Origin: an uncultured Chryseobacterium sp.
GTDB lineage: Bacteria > Bacteroidota > Bacteroidia > Flavobacteriales > Weeksellaceae
NCBI GenBank assembly: GCA_913777465.1
Contig: CAJYRQ010000095.1
Span: forward strand, 1 to 64,000
Length of the DNA stretch: 64,000 nucleotides
Direction of reading: 5' to 3'
Below, piece by piece: positions 1-8,140 of the stretch (position 1 is the stretch's first letter; every line of letters starts with the position of its first letter). The notes under the pieces were generated by a model. The model searched no databases and was not told where the DNA came from. It worked only from the letters and a program-made list of their open reading frames with translations. Position numbers and translations under genes: made by a program.

Positions 1-316
1 ATATATCTTTTATTTTAAAATCAAATTTGATCAGCTTTATCTATTGGATGGCTATTTTTACCAAAGGTTAAATTTTTATTTAAAATTATTTTTACTTTTT
101 ATTTTAATAATGAAGTAAAATTACACATTAGGATTTTACAGAAAACGGATTTTCGATTAAAATATTATTAAAATAATACAAGTTTGATTTAAAGATTAAG
201 ATAATGTCAACAGATGCACGCAACCTGTTCCGGAACAGTTAAAAAACATTTAACGGGATCCCAATAGGATTTAAAACTTCTGTCTCCAGCTTTCCTTTTT
301 TAGCCGATAAACCGGG
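1..316. other. AT-rich intergenic DNA at the left edge
   Basis: This stretch lies downstream of the DUF4349 gene and is rich in A/T runs. I see no open frame with protein-like composition, no RNA gene and no clear hairpin followed by a T tract. It may contain upstream signals of a gene outside the window, but nothing can be assigned. Confidence 0.5.
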
Positions 317-1249
317 TTAATGGGGATCATGACGGTTTGTGTTTTTACCTTTTTTCTTATAAAAATAATAGCCGATTCCTACCAGTAAGAACAAAGGCCA
401 AAGCGGAAGGATGAACAGAAAGATCGAAGTGATGACATTCCAGCCTGAAGAAACGGCCGCGAAAGATTTTTCACCAAAGGTTTCCGGATTTTTATTTTCC
501 GTATAGCTGTCTTCTTTACCATACAGGGTAATTTCCAGGTCACACATCGTATTATCTGCCACTTCCTGTCCGGCAACATCAATGCTTTTATTTTCGACAG
601 TGCCCAGGTTATAGCTCAGGTCACTCATCAGATAATCAAACTTCTGAAGCGGCACCTTTACTTTCAGATAGGCTGTTTTTTTATCATCATTACTCACCGA
701 AATATTTTCACTCCGGATGAATCCGTCATATTTGGCCACTTCTTCCTTTACAATCTCTTTCGCTGTTTCCGCATCATTTACATCAATCTCCAATGTGCCT
801 GTTTTTACCAGTCTGTTTTTCAGAGCAATCGGTTCAGGATTCTCTTTTTTCGGCTGATCTTTATATACCACTTTGGTTTCCCGGATCACCTTCGGAGCCG
901 GAACATTCACGACGATTTTCGGATCTTTCTTTATTGAATCTTTCTTTGCCGTTTTGGATTCCAGAGCTGCATTTGAAATCTTGTCTGATAAAGAATCAAC
1001 GATTTTTGAGGTGTTTTCAATTTTGTCCTTTACTTCATTCTTTGCATGTTCAAAATCTTTGATCCTGACACTGGCAGAATCCAGAGCTGCATTTGCCTGC
1101 TCACTTACTTTGTTCAATTCTTCAGAAGCTGCCGAGACCGTGCTGTCTGCCGAATGGATGGTGTTTTCCAGATTGGAGGTTGCGGCTTCTCCTTTTTTAC
1201 ACATAATAAAAGTGCCTGATACCGCAACGAGTAAAATGAATTTTTTCAT
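317..1249 (-). CDS. DUF4349-type putative lipoprotein with C-terminal membrane helix
   Basis: The 310-residue product begins with a signal peptide ending in a lipobox-like IMC (Cys17), so it is probably a lipoprotein. Residues 25-105 are rich in Ala, Ser, Lys and Glu and look like a helical coiled coil. A short KKDPKIVVNVPAPKV linker leads to a segment (about 145-245) resembling the periplasmic DUF4349 domain: a LVKTGTLEIDV strand, then FDYLMSDL and GTVENKSIDVAGQEV. A hydrophobic helix (about 270-293) and a basic tail finish it. DUF4349 proteins usually have this order (lipobox, coiled coil, domain, one helix), but their function is unknown. It is transcribed alone. The family call comes from motif recall only. 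Confidence 0.72.
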   Translation of the reverse strand: MKKFILLVAVSGTFIMCKKGEAATSNLENTIHSADSTVSAASEELNKVSEQANAALDSASVRIKDFEHAKNEVKDKIENTSKIVDSLSDKISNAALESKTAKKDSIKKDPKIVVNVPAPKVIRETKVVYKDQPKKENPEPIALKNRLVKTGTLEIDVNDAETAKEIVKEEVAKYDGFIRSENISVSNDDKKTAYLKVKVPLQKFDYLMSDLSYNLGTVENKSIDVAGQEVADNTMCDLEITLYGKEDSYTENKNPETFGEKSFAAVSSGWNVITSIFLFILPLWPLFLLVGIGYYFYKKKGKNTNRHDPH

Positions 1250-1420
1250 AACGTTAATTTTTCGATGAAGTAAAATTAGGAACGGAACAGTTGTAAAGGT
1301 TGTAAAGGAGTTGTTTTGCTTATGTAAAATTTTATCTGATTGATTATTAGTTTTTTGTAAAATAAAATAAGTGGTTTTACAAAAGAATGTTCAAAATTAT
1401 GAAGGCGTTTTTTTATAGAA

Positions 1421-1447
1421 TAAAAAAATCCGTAGAAAATTTCTACG
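1421..1447 (-). terminator. Rho-independent terminator of the XRE gene
   Basis: Read on the minus strand, CGTAGAAA and TTTCTACG (1431-1438 and 1440-1447) form a hairpin with a tiny loop, followed by a run of T. It lies just past the stop of the XRE regulator. Confidence 0.7.
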
Positions 1448-1469
1448 AATCTAAATTAGGAGTAATTAT

Positions 1470-1808
1470 TTAATTATTTTCAAGTTTATTTTTAATTACA
1501 TTCACCAAGTCCTCAACACTATTTTTATCAGTAATAATAAGAATTGCACCATTCAAGATAGACGTTTCTTTACCTTCACTGTGATTATTTTGAATAATTT
1601 CAATTTTGGGATCTGAATCAAGGAACAGATCTTTTATTTCAACTTTAAAAATAGAGGCAAGTTTTGGAATATATTCTGATTTTATACCATTTTGATCATT
1701 TTCCCAATTGACATAAGTTTTCCTATCAATATTTAATAGATCAGCAATTTCTTGTTGAGATTTATTTTGACGTGTTCTCAGTTTCCTGAGAGTATTCCCT
1801 ATGCTCAT
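1470..1808 (-). CDS. XRE-family helix-turn-helix regulator
   Basis: The 112-residue protein has an N-terminal Cro/C1-type HTH (about 5-60): LRKLRTRQNKSQQEIADLL, then IDRKTYVNWENDQNGI and IPKLASIFKVEIKDLF, the usual five-helix order. The C-terminal 45 residues are hydrophilic and match no ligand domain I know. It is divergent from a small secreted protein gene, and the shared 128-bp gap holds both promoters and an inverted repeat, so it probably controls that unit and itself. The gene is much richer in A/T than the prfC region nearby, as are its divergent neighbours, which may mean the islet was acquired. Confidence 0.85.
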   Translation of the reverse strand: MSIGNTLRKLRTRQNKSQQEIADLLNIDRKTYVNWENDQNGIKSEYIPKLASIFKVEIKDLFLDSDPKIEIIQNNHSEGKETSILNGAILIITDKNSVEDLVNVIKNKLENN

Positions 1809-1824
1809 ATTTGTGAATTTTCAT

Positions 1825-1832
1825 CAAAAGTA
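1825..1832 (-). promoter_or_regulatory. Bacteroidota -7 box for the XRE gene
   Basis: The minus strand reads TACTTTTG, an exact match to the TAnnTTTG -7 consensus, about 17 nt before the XRE start codon. No clear -33 TTG is visible at the expected distance. Confidence 0.45.
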
Positions 1833-1847
1833 ATAAATGTGTACGAA

Positions 1848-1872
1848 AAGTTCCATAAAATTTGTAGAACTT
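1848..1872. promoter_or_regulatory. Candidate operator: AAGTTC ... GAACTT inverted repeat
   Basis: AAGTTC (1848-1853) and GAACTT (1867-1872) form a perfect 6-bp dyad with a 13-nt spacer between the two divergent promoters. This is a plausible site for the adjacent XRE regulator. A dyad this short could occur by chance in AT-rich DNA. Confidence 0.35.
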
Positions 1873-1880
1873 ATTGTATA

Positions 1881-1909
1881 TTGATTTACTGAACAGACAG
1901 CTATATTTG
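1881..1909 (+). promoter_or_regulatory. Bacteroidota promoter (TTG-N18-TATATTTG) for the small secreted protein
   Basis: TTG at 1881-1883 is followed 18 nt later by TATATTTG (1902-1909), an exact TAnnTTTG -7 box. The start codon is 27 nt downstream of the box. Confidence 0.6.
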
Positions 1910-1936
1910 TAGTGTTTAACATTAAAAATAAACACA

Positions 1937-2206
1937 ATGAAAAAACTATTATTATTTTCAGCATTTTTGATTGCTGGAATTACTTCTGCTAAGGAAATTG
2001 CTTTCTGTAATTCCTATTCTGATAAACAAATTAAAAAAGATTTTGTTTTTAAACAATATAGAATTACTATTAAGACTGTATGTGGCACAACCTATCAGAC
2101 AATTTTTGATGACCGGTTTGATTCTATAGATTGTCTTTACAACGAATGGGAAATGTATAACAATCAAGATTGTGGACATTCCAGCTATGAAAATCCGATG
2201 ACTTAA
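1937..2206 (+). CDS. Small secreted four-cysteine protein, unknown function
   Basis: The 89-residue product starts with a typical Sec signal peptide (MKKLLLFSAFLIAGITSA, cleavage near residue 18). About 70 mature residues follow with four cysteines (24, 49, 66, 79), spaced so that two disulfides are possible. I recognise no domain. It has its own promoter and terminator and is divergent from an XRE regulator. A regulator paired with a short secreted cysteine protein recalls bacteriocin-like or envelope-stress loci, but nothing in the sequence proves either. A GLPGLI-family gene follows on the same strand. Confidence 0.6.
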   Translation: MKKLLLFSAFLIAGITSAKEIAFCNSYSDKQIKKDFVFKQYRITIKTVCGTTYQTIFDDRFDSIDCLYNEWEMYNNQDCGHSSYENPMT

Positions 2207-2214
2207 TAAAAAAT

Positions 2215-2245
2215 AATAGGCTGTTTAAAAGACAGCCTATTAAAT
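2215..2245 (+). terminator. Terminator after the small secreted protein
   Basis: AATAGGCTGT (2215-2224) pairs perfectly with ACAGCCTATT (2232-2241) across a 7-nt loop, followed by an AT-rich tail. Confidence 0.7.
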
Positions 2246-2263
2246 TATATATTTTGAATATTT

Positions 2264-3031
2264 ATGAAACTGCTTTTAAGAATTTTCCTTTCATTTATTT
2301 GTATAAATTATGCTAAGAGTCAAGTTAAAAAAGATTCTTCTGAGATTGAAGTAAAATATAATTACATTTTTGTGCAGGATACTTTAAACAAATTATCATC
2401 AATATATGAACCGATGGTATTGCTTACTAACGGAAAGAAATCCATTTATTACAGCGAAAATTATAAAGAAGCTGTTGATGGTTTTGGAAAAAAACTCGAA
2501 GATGCGATGAAAACAGGGAATGTTTTAGATCCAAGTTCTCTTCCCAGGTCTAAGGTGAAACATAATGTATATAAGGATGAACTTAATACTTACATATCAA
2601 ATTATTTAGGAAAAAATTATTATACATACGAAAGCCCGGACAAACTTAATTGGAAAATCGATAATAGAAGTATTTCTACTATTGGTGGTTATAAATGCTA
2701 TAAGGCAACTGTTGAAGCAGGAGGAAAGAAATTTGTAGCATGGTTTACTTATGATATTCCGATCAGCGATGGCCCTTATAAATTCAGAGGTCTTCCTGGT
2801 CTTATTTTAAAAGTTAACGAAATAAATAATTATATAAATTTTGAGTTGATCTCCGTCAATAAAAAAACTTTGCCGATAGAACAGAAGAAAGGAATAACAG
2901 TTACAAAAGATCAATATTTATTAAAAAGAAAAGAGTATATAAATGATCCATATCAGGGAAAAGTTAATAATCCTGAATACCGAAAAATGGTAGAAGAAAA
3001 CAAAAGAAAATATAATAACTCTTTAGAGTAA
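2264..3031 (+). CDS. GLPGLI family protein
   Basis: The 255-residue protein has a signal peptide (cleavage near KSQ, residue 20) and contains FRGLPGLILKVNE at about residue 185, the hallmark that names the Bacteroidota GLPGLI family (TIGR01200). An N-terminal strand YNYIFVQDTLN and the segment GYKCYKATVEAGGKKFVAWFTYDIPISDGPYKF just before the motif also fit that family. Members are secreted or periplasmic and their function is unknown; many sit near T9SS-linked genes. The gene is AT-rich like its two upstream neighbours and is slightly short at the C-terminus compared with members of about 270-290 residues. Confidence 0.85.
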   Translation: MKLLLRIFLSFICINYAKSQVKKDSSEIEVKYNYIFVQDTLNKLSSIYEPMVLLTNGKKSIYYSENYKEAVDGFGKKLEDAMKTGNVLDPSSLPRSKVKHNVYKDELNTYISNYLGKNYYTYESPDKLNWKIDNRSISTIGGYKCYKATVEAGGKKFVAWFTYDIPISDGPYKFRGLPGLILKVNEINNYINFELISVNKKTLPIEQKKGITVTKDQYLLKRKEYINDPYQGKVNNPEYRKMVEENKRKYNNSLE

Positions 3032-3040
3032 TTAGTTAAA

Positions 3041-3074
3041 TTTAGAGACTGTCCAAAAGCAAACGGTCTCTAAA
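3041..3074. terminator. Bidirectional terminator between the GLPGLI gene and prfC
   Basis: TTTAGAGAC (3041-3049) pairs with GTCTCTAAA (3066-3074) between two converging genes, with AT-rich flanks on both sides. Confidence 0.6.
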
Positions 3075-3078
3075 TTAA

Positions 3079-4674
3079 TTAAGCATTCTGAAACTCACTG
3101 ATGAAATGGAGCTTCACATTCGGGAATTTTTCCTGCGTCATGTGGATCGTGAAGGACGAATCCGCCAGGAAAACCAGTTGGTTGTATTTATCTCTGGCCA
3201 GAAACCGCTGCTTCAATCTCGCAAATTCCTTGAATTCCTCAGACTTCTCATCGGCTTCCACCCAGCAGGCTTTGTGCATGGAAAGCGGTTCGTACGTACA
3301 TTTTGCCCCGTATTCATGTTCCAGACGGTATTGGATCACTTCGTACTGAAGTGCCCCTACCGTTCCGATAATCTTACGGCCGTTCATTTCCAGCGTAAAC
3401 AACTGGGCCACCCCTTCATCCATAAGCTGGTCAATTCCTTTCGCCAGCTGTTTCGCTTTAAGCGGATCATTATTGTTAATATACCTGAAATGTTCCGGAG
3501 AGAAGCTCGGTATCCCTTTGAAGCTCAGTTTTTCACCACCGGTTAACGTATCACCGATCCTGAAGCTTCCGGTATCATGAAGCCCTACGATATCTCCCGG
3601 GAAACTTTCGTCCACTACTTCTTTTTTATCGGCAAAGAAAGCATTCGGTGAAGAGAACTTCATCTTCTTGCCTTCTCTTACAAGCAGGTAATTTTCATTT
3701 CTTTTAAATGTTCCGGAAACAATCTTTACGAAAGCCAGGCGGTCCCTGTGCTTCGGATCCATATTTGCGTGGATTTTGAATACAAACCCGGTGAAAGCAT
3801 TTTCTTCAGGCTTTACCAGACGGGTATCGCTTTCTTTCGGCTGCGGCATCGGGGCAATATCGATAAAGGCATCCAGCAGTTCACGGACTCCGAAATTATT
3901 CAAGGCCGAACCGAAGAAAACCGGCTGCAGATCCCCTTTCATATAATCTTCCCGGTTGAATTCAGGATATACCGACTGTACCAGATCCAGCTCTTCCCTT
4001 AGGGTATTGGCCGCTTTTTCGCCGATCACCTCGTCGATCGAAGGATCATTGATGTCGTCAAACTTAATCGCTTCGCCTACCTTTTGTTTCTTCTCTTCCA
4101 AAAACAATTGGATGTTGTTTTCCCAGATGTTGTAAATTCCCTGAAAATCGCTTCCCATTCCGATAGGTAAGGATAATGGGCAAACTGTAAGACCCAGTTT
4201 CTGTTCCACCTCATCCAGCAGATCGAAAGCATCTTTACCTTCACGGTCCAGCTTGTTGATGAAAACCAGCATCGGGATATTCCGCATCCGGCATACCTTC
4301 ACCAGCTTTTCCGTCTGTTCCTCAACCCCTTTTGCCACGTCGATCACCACAATCACGGAATCAACGGCGGTTAACGTCCGGTAGGTATCTTCCGCGAAAT
4401 CCTTGTGACCCGGTGTATCCAGGATGTTGATCTTGTGGTCCCGGTATTCAAAAGCCAGCACGGAAGTCGCTACCGAGATCCCCCTCTGTCTTTCGATCTC
4501 CATAAAGTCGGAGGTGGCTCCTTTTTTTATCTTGTTGGATTTTACCGCCCCCGCTTCCTGGATCGCCCCTCCGAAAAGCAGCAGCTTCTCCGTAAGGGTG
4601 GTCTTCCCGGCATCGGGGTGGGAGATAATCCCGAAGGTTTTCCTTTTCTCTATTTCTTTGATTAAGTCTGACAT
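3079..4674 (-). CDS. prfC: Peptide chain release factor 3
   Basis: This 531-residue cytoplasmic GTPase recycles RF1/RF2 from the ribosome after peptide release. The G domain shows G1 SHPDAGKTT (18-26), the G2-region RGISVATSV, G3 DTPGH and G4 NKLD. The C-terminal part has the RF3-type FTGFVFKIHANMDPKHRDR and the domain-III segment VGALQYEVIQYRLEHEYGA. Length matches the family (about 525-535), and RF3 is separated from EF-G by its size and the missing domain V. The gene is single, convergent with the GLPGLI gene. Confidence 0.96.
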   Translation of the reverse strand: MSDLIKEIEKRKTFGIISHPDAGKTTLTEKLLLFGGAIQEAGAVKSNKIKKGATSDFMEIERQRGISVATSVLAFEYRDHKINILDTPGHKDFAEDTYRTLTAVDSVIVVIDVAKGVEEQTEKLVKVCRMRNIPMLVFINKLDREGKDAFDLLDEVEQKLGLTVCPLSLPIGMGSDFQGIYNIWENNIQLFLEEKKQKVGEAIKFDDINDPSIDEVIGEKAANTLREELDLVQSVYPEFNREDYMKGDLQPVFFGSALNNFGVRELLDAFIDIAPMPQPKESDTRLVKPEENAFTGFVFKIHANMDPKHRDRLAFVKIVSGTFKRNENYLLVREGKKMKFSSPNAFFADKKEVVDESFPGDIVGLHDTGSFRIGDTLTGGEKLSFKGIPSFSPEHFRYINNNDPLKAKQLAKGIDQLMDEGVAQLFTLEMNGRKIIGTVGALQYEVIQYRLEHEYGAKCTYEPLSMHKACWVEADEKSEEFKEFARLKQRFLARDKYNQLVFLADSSFTIHMTQEKFPNVKLHFISEFQNA

Positions 4675-4997
4675 ATCGTATTTTGAAGTTGCAAAAATCG
4701 TGAATTTTGTCGAATCCTGAAAATCGATTTTTCTTTAACCGCAAAAGTGGCAAAAGATTTAAACGCGCATATTGGTATGAATCCAAAATAGAAGTCCAGT
4801 CAGTAAGCTGCAAGCTGGAATTTTTTTGAATTATGCCGCTTTAATTTCTTACAAAGCGTAGCAGGTATCCTTAAGATTTAAAAAAAATAAATAAAAAATC
4901 TTTGATTTTTCTTTCTTATGTGTTCTAAATATTTTCAACGCTGTAGTCTAAAAACTGATGTGTCTCATGTGTTTAAAAGAAATCTGTTAAAGCTAAC
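4675..4997. other. Intergenic region with a dispersed TATGTGTTCTAAA-type repeat
   Basis: No gene is visible between prfC and the MFS transporter, both on the minus strand. Positions 4895-4930 (AAATCTTTGATTTTTC then TTATGTGTTCTAAA) closely resemble 56882-56914 and are followed by a related CTCATGTGTTTAAAAG. This marks a dispersed intergenic repeat, not a gene. Confidence 0.5.
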
Positions 4998-6179
4998 TCA
5001 CGAATCTGATTTCCTTTTCAGCAGATATGCCAGTCCCAAGCCGATAAAAACCATCCCGGCACTGAACGGGAAAATATACACCATTCCGTAAACATCCGCT
5101 ACGCCGCCGATGAGGGGTCCGGCAACACCCAGCGAAAGATCGATGAAAAGCCCGTACCCCGCTAAAGCAGAACCCTGATTGGAAGCAGGAACGCTTTTGA
5201 TCGCCATCACCCCCAATGCCGGAAAGATCAGTGAAAATCCCAGGCCTGTAACACCGGCCCCGACAAGGGCAACTTCAGGATTTGTTCCGAAAGCAATAAT
5301 CAGAAGGCCGATGGTTTCCACCAGAAGGCAGGCAATGGCAACCCTGATTCCGCCGTAGTTTTTGATGACATTGCTGAATACCAGTCTTCCGATAACGAAA
5401 AGCCCGCCGAAAACACTCAGGCACAAAGCTCCGTTGTTCCAGTGGAAATAATTGTAATACAGCGTAATGAAAGTCGATATGCTGGCAAAACCGAGACCGC
5501 CCAGAGCGAGACAGGCCCCGAAAGGTGCTACTTTTCTTAATACTTTCCAGAAAGACTGGGCTTCCTGGGTATTGGGATTGATGACATTCTTTTTGGTCCG
5601 GGCGTACAAAAATCCCGCAATTCCCATAATGATGGAAAGAATCCCGATACCGTACAGGCTGAAATCATGCTCAATGATGATGCCCAAAGAAGCACCGATG
5701 GCTAAAGCTCCATAAGAAGCCACGCCGTTGTAGGAAATGATTTTGGCCGTATGTTCTTCACCGACCGCCATAATGGCCCAGTTGATAGGGCTTGCTCCGA
5801 CCAAGCCTTCCGCACAGCCGGTAAGCAGGCGGGTAATGATCAGGAATACCAGACTCAGGTAAGGTAACGCTTTGAAATAATACGCCATGATCAGGAAAAT
5901 TCCGGTGAGTGAAAAACCAAGCATGCTGTACAGAACGGCCGGCTTCGGTCCTTTTCCGTCGATCATCTTTCCGGAATAAGCCCTCAGGAAAAAGGTGGAA
6001 ACGTACTGCAGGCTGATGACCAGTCCGGCAACCACCAGGCTGAAGCCCAGGTTTTTATTAATAAATATCGGAAGTACCGACAGCGATAATCCTATGATGA
6101 AATATCCGAGGAAAGTAAAACAGACATAGGTAAGCAAAAATAAATTAACATTTTCCGACCGCTTCATTGCTTTATCCAT
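4998..6179 (-). CDS. MFS transporter
   Basis: The 393-residue protein has about 12 hydrophobic helices in two halves, the layout of the major facilitator superfamily. The loop after helix 2 reads RAYSGKMIDGKGPK, a variant of the MFS motif A (GxLaDrxGrk), and a helix 4-5 region contains RLLTGCAEGLVGASPINW. The size suits a drug- or sugar-type exporter of the inner membrane, but the substrate cannot be read from the sequence. It is transcribed alone from an upstream TAACTTTG box and is divergent from the CPBP gene. Confidence 0.88.
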   Translation of the reverse strand: MDKAMKRSENVNLFLLTYVCFTFLGYFIIGLSLSVLPIFINKNLGFSLVVAGLVISLQYVSTFFLRAYSGKMIDGKGPKPAVLYSMLGFSLTGIFLIMAYYFKALPYLSLVFLIITRLLTGCAEGLVGASPINWAIMAVGEEHTAKIISYNGVASYGALAIGASLGIIIEHDFSLYGIGILSIIMGIAGFLYARTKKNVINPNTQEAQSFWKVLRKVAPFGACLALGGLGFASISTFITLYYNYFHWNNGALCLSVFGGLFVIGRLVFSNVIKNYGGIRVAIACLLVETIGLLIIAFGTNPEVALVGAGVTGLGFSLIFPALGVMAIKSVPASNQGSALAGYGLFIDLSLGVAGPLIGGVADVYGMVYIFPFSAGMVFIGLGLAYLLKRKSDS

Positions 6180-6196
6180 AGTGAAAAATTAAAAGG

Positions 6197-6204
6197 CAAA
6201 GTTA
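6197..6204 (-). promoter_or_regulatory. -7 box for the MFS gene
   Basis: The minus strand reads TAACTTTG, an exact TAnnTTTG match, 17 nt before the MFS start codon. No -33 TTG lies at the usual distance. Confidence 0.45.
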
Positions 6205-6479
6205 CTTGATACAAAACAGATCCTTTGGTAATGGCTCATAAAAAAACGTGAATTAGATCATATTAAAATTATATTCAGTTTGTTGTGGTTTTTTACTGGA
6301 AAACAAACTGTTTCATTTAATCATCAGTACCTTCGGTCATATTTTAACAAAAGGAACTTCAGGCATCCAGCTTCCCGCTCCAAGCCTATTATAAGATTTC
6401 TGATTCGGTATACATTAAATTGTATCCGGTTTTTACAGGCAATTCCTTTGCCGGAATTCTCTTTTCCCATAATTTGATT

Positions 6480-6487
6480 TATCTTTG
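6480..6487 (+). promoter_or_regulatory. -7 box for the CPBP protease gene
   Basis: TATCTTTG matches TAnnTTTG and lies 26 nt before the ATG at 6514. The nearest upstream TTG is about 29 nt away, farther than usual. Confidence 0.5.
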
Positions 6488-6513
6488 TTTGAATTTAAAA
6501 ATCATCGATACCT

Positions 6514-7341
6514 ATGGAAAATAAATATCCGGAGTACACCTTTACATGGATCGGAGGCCTGGTGCTGTTGGCAGGATTATTTGCAGGAACCATGGTTACT
6601 TCTTTCTTTAATGTCTTCTGGATGTTTACCTTCAAAGAAAACCTTCAGTACAGGGACTGGTTTTTTATGCTGGCCAATGCGGCGGGATTCGTAACCGCCA
6701 TTGCGTTTTTCGATTTTTTTATCGTGAGAAGAACAACGGGCAAAAAACTGAACTTCAACTTTTCGCCAACCAATTTTTATACCTATCTTATGATCTTTCC
6801 GATGATGGCCGGGATGATGTTCATTGCGGAATTCATCACTTCACAAATTCCCACCACCGGACCGTTTTTCGGTAAGTACTATGAATTTTTTACCCACCTG
6901 ATGGAGCAGCTTACCGATGATCCGGTAGTCATGATAATTACAGCAGTAATCTGCGCCCCGATTTTTGAGGAAATTATTTTCCGGGGAATCATCCAGAAAG
7001 GATTGATGAACAAAGGGGTGGAACCCTGGAAAGCCATCGTCTCCGCTTCGGTTATTTTCGGGCTGGTGCACGGAAATCCGTGGCAGTTTGTAGGAGCGGT
7101 GCTGCTGGGCTGTGTTCTCGGGCTGGTTTATTATAAAACAAAATCATTGCTGCTGCCGATGCTGCTGCATGGCTTCAACAATTTATGTTCGACCTTACTC
7201 ATTACCTATACGAAAAATGAAAGCTTTGCAGATGCTTTTAAAATACCGGAATGGATGATCCTGGGAATGGGAGTGATCCTTTTTTCTCTATTCTTTTATC
7301 TTTTTATGAAAAGGTATAAAGTTCATTATTCTGAATTGTAG
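6514..7341 (+). CDS. CPBP family intramembrane glutamic endopeptidase
   Basis: The 275-residue membrane protein has about seven to eight hydrophobic helices and the three motifs of the CPBP/Rce1-like (CAAX protease, Abi) family: EEIIFRGII (about 155-163) with the catalytic glutamates, FGLVHGNPWQF, and LLHGFNNL near the end. Family members cleave substrates within the inner membrane or process prenylated or bacteriocin-like peptides; the substrate here is unknown. The protein is complete, with no extra domain, and is transcribed alone. Confidence 0.88.
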   Translation: MENKYPEYTFTWIGGLVLLAGLFAGTMVTSFFNVFWMFTFKENLQYRDWFFMLANAAGFVTAIAFFDFFIVRRTTGKKLNFNFSPTNFYTYLMIFPMMAGMMFIAEFITSQIPTTGPFFGKYYEFFTHLMEQLTDDPVVMIITAVICAPIFEEIIFRGIIQKGLMNKGVEPWKAIVSASVIFGLVHGNPWQFVGAVLLGCVLGLVYYKTKSLLLPMLLHGFNNLCSTLLITYTKNESFADAFKIPEWMILGMGVILFSLFFYLFMKRYKVHYSEL

Positions 7342-7373
7342 ATCTGAATAGTATTAATTGTCCCCTTATATTT

Positions 7374-7412
7374 CAATAATAATCGTCATGTTCCTTATGA
7401 AAATTATTATTG
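7374..7412. terminator. Inverted repeat downstream of the CPBP gene
   Basis: CAATAATAAT (7374-7383) and ATTATTATTG (7403-7412) are perfect 10-bp arms around a 19-nt loop. It may act as a weak terminator or RNA 3' end; there is no strong T tract. Confidence 0.4.
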
Positions 7413-7442
7413 TCCTATGTGTTTAAATAAATATAAATTAAA

Positions 7443-8030
7443 ATGAAAACGGAGATGGAATTACTGGTTGCCACACACAACATTCATAAAAAAGAAGAAA
7501 TTCAGCAGATCTTAGGCGATCAATTTGTCGTGAAAAGTCTTACGGATTATGATATCCATGAGGAAATTGTAGAAGACGGCGATTCCTTCAATGCCAATGC
7601 GCTGATAAAAGCCAAATACTGCTTTGAAAAAACAGGCATTCCGAGCCTTGGAGACGACAGCGGCCTGGTGGTGGAATCCCTGGACGGAAGACCCGGGATC
7701 TTTTCCGCACGGTACGCCGGGGATCACGATTTTGCGAAAAATATACAGAAAGTGCTCAGCGAAATGCAAGGGATCGAAAACAGGAAGGCTTATTTCATTA
7801 CCGTTTTATGCTATTATGATGAAAACGGAGCACAATATTTCGACGGAAGGGTTCATGGCAGCTTATTGGAAGAAAACAAAGGCTTCAAAGGCTTTGGCTA
7901 CGATCCGGTTTTTGTTCCCGATGGCTATGATATGACATTCGCCGAAATGGATCCTCAGGATAAAAATAAGATCAGCCACAGAAAACAGGCACTGGATTTG
8001 TTTCTGGAATTCCTGAAAGATAAAGGCTAA
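7443..8030 (+). CDS. rdgB: Non-canonical purine NTP pyrophosphatase (RdgB/HAM1)
   Basis: This house-cleaning enzyme hydrolyses ITP, dITP and XTP to the monophosphate and keeps deaminated purines out of DNA and RNA. The sequence shows the family opening LLVATHNIHKKEEI, the DDSGLVVESLDGRPGIFSARYAG core (about 72-95) and the C-terminal KGFGYDPVF and KNKISHRKQAL. Length of about 195 is normal. The ATG at 7443 gives MKTEMELLVATHN; the ATG at 7455 (MELLVATHN) fits homologues at least as well. It is followed by rnz after a 110-nt gap with degenerate repeats. Confidence 0.95.
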   Translation: MKTEMELLVATHNIHKKEEIQQILGDQFVVKSLTDYDIHEEIVEDGDSFNANALIKAKYCFEKTGIPSLGDDSGLVVESLDGRPGIFSARYAGDHDFAKNIQKVLSEMQGIENRKAYFITVLCYYDENGAQYFDGRVHGSLLEENKGFKGFGYDPVFVPDGYDMTFAEMDPQDKNKISHRKQALDLFLEFLKDKG

Positions 8031-8111
8031 GGCAAAGATTGAGGCAAAGGGTATCCGGCTTTTGGTCTGAGCTTCAGGTTTTGTCTCAACTTTAATCTAA
8101 ACCTTAATCCG

Positions 8112-8119
8112 TACCTTTG
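8112..8119 (+). promoter_or_regulatory. -7 box for rnz
   Basis: TACCTTTG matches TAnnTTTG and precedes the rnz TTG start by about 21 nt, so rnz probably has its own promoter apart from rdgB. Confidence 0.45.
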
Positions 8120-8140
8120 TGTATATAATAAACTATCGAT

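Larger units (their letters stand above)
6180..6513. other. Divergent promoter region between the MFS and CPBP genes
   Basis: The gap holds outward -7 boxes for both genes and, at 6357-6390, a CTTCAGGCATCCAGCTTCCCGC segment resembling pyrimidine-rich stretches at 39320, 40196 and 41199. Nothing here looks coding. Confidence 0.5.

Noticed and set aside
4448-4813. A 121-codon minus-strand frame overlapping the start of prfC
   Set aside because: It lies in another frame over the conserved G-domain codons of prfC, and its translation is rich in Arg and Pro as expected from a shadow frame.
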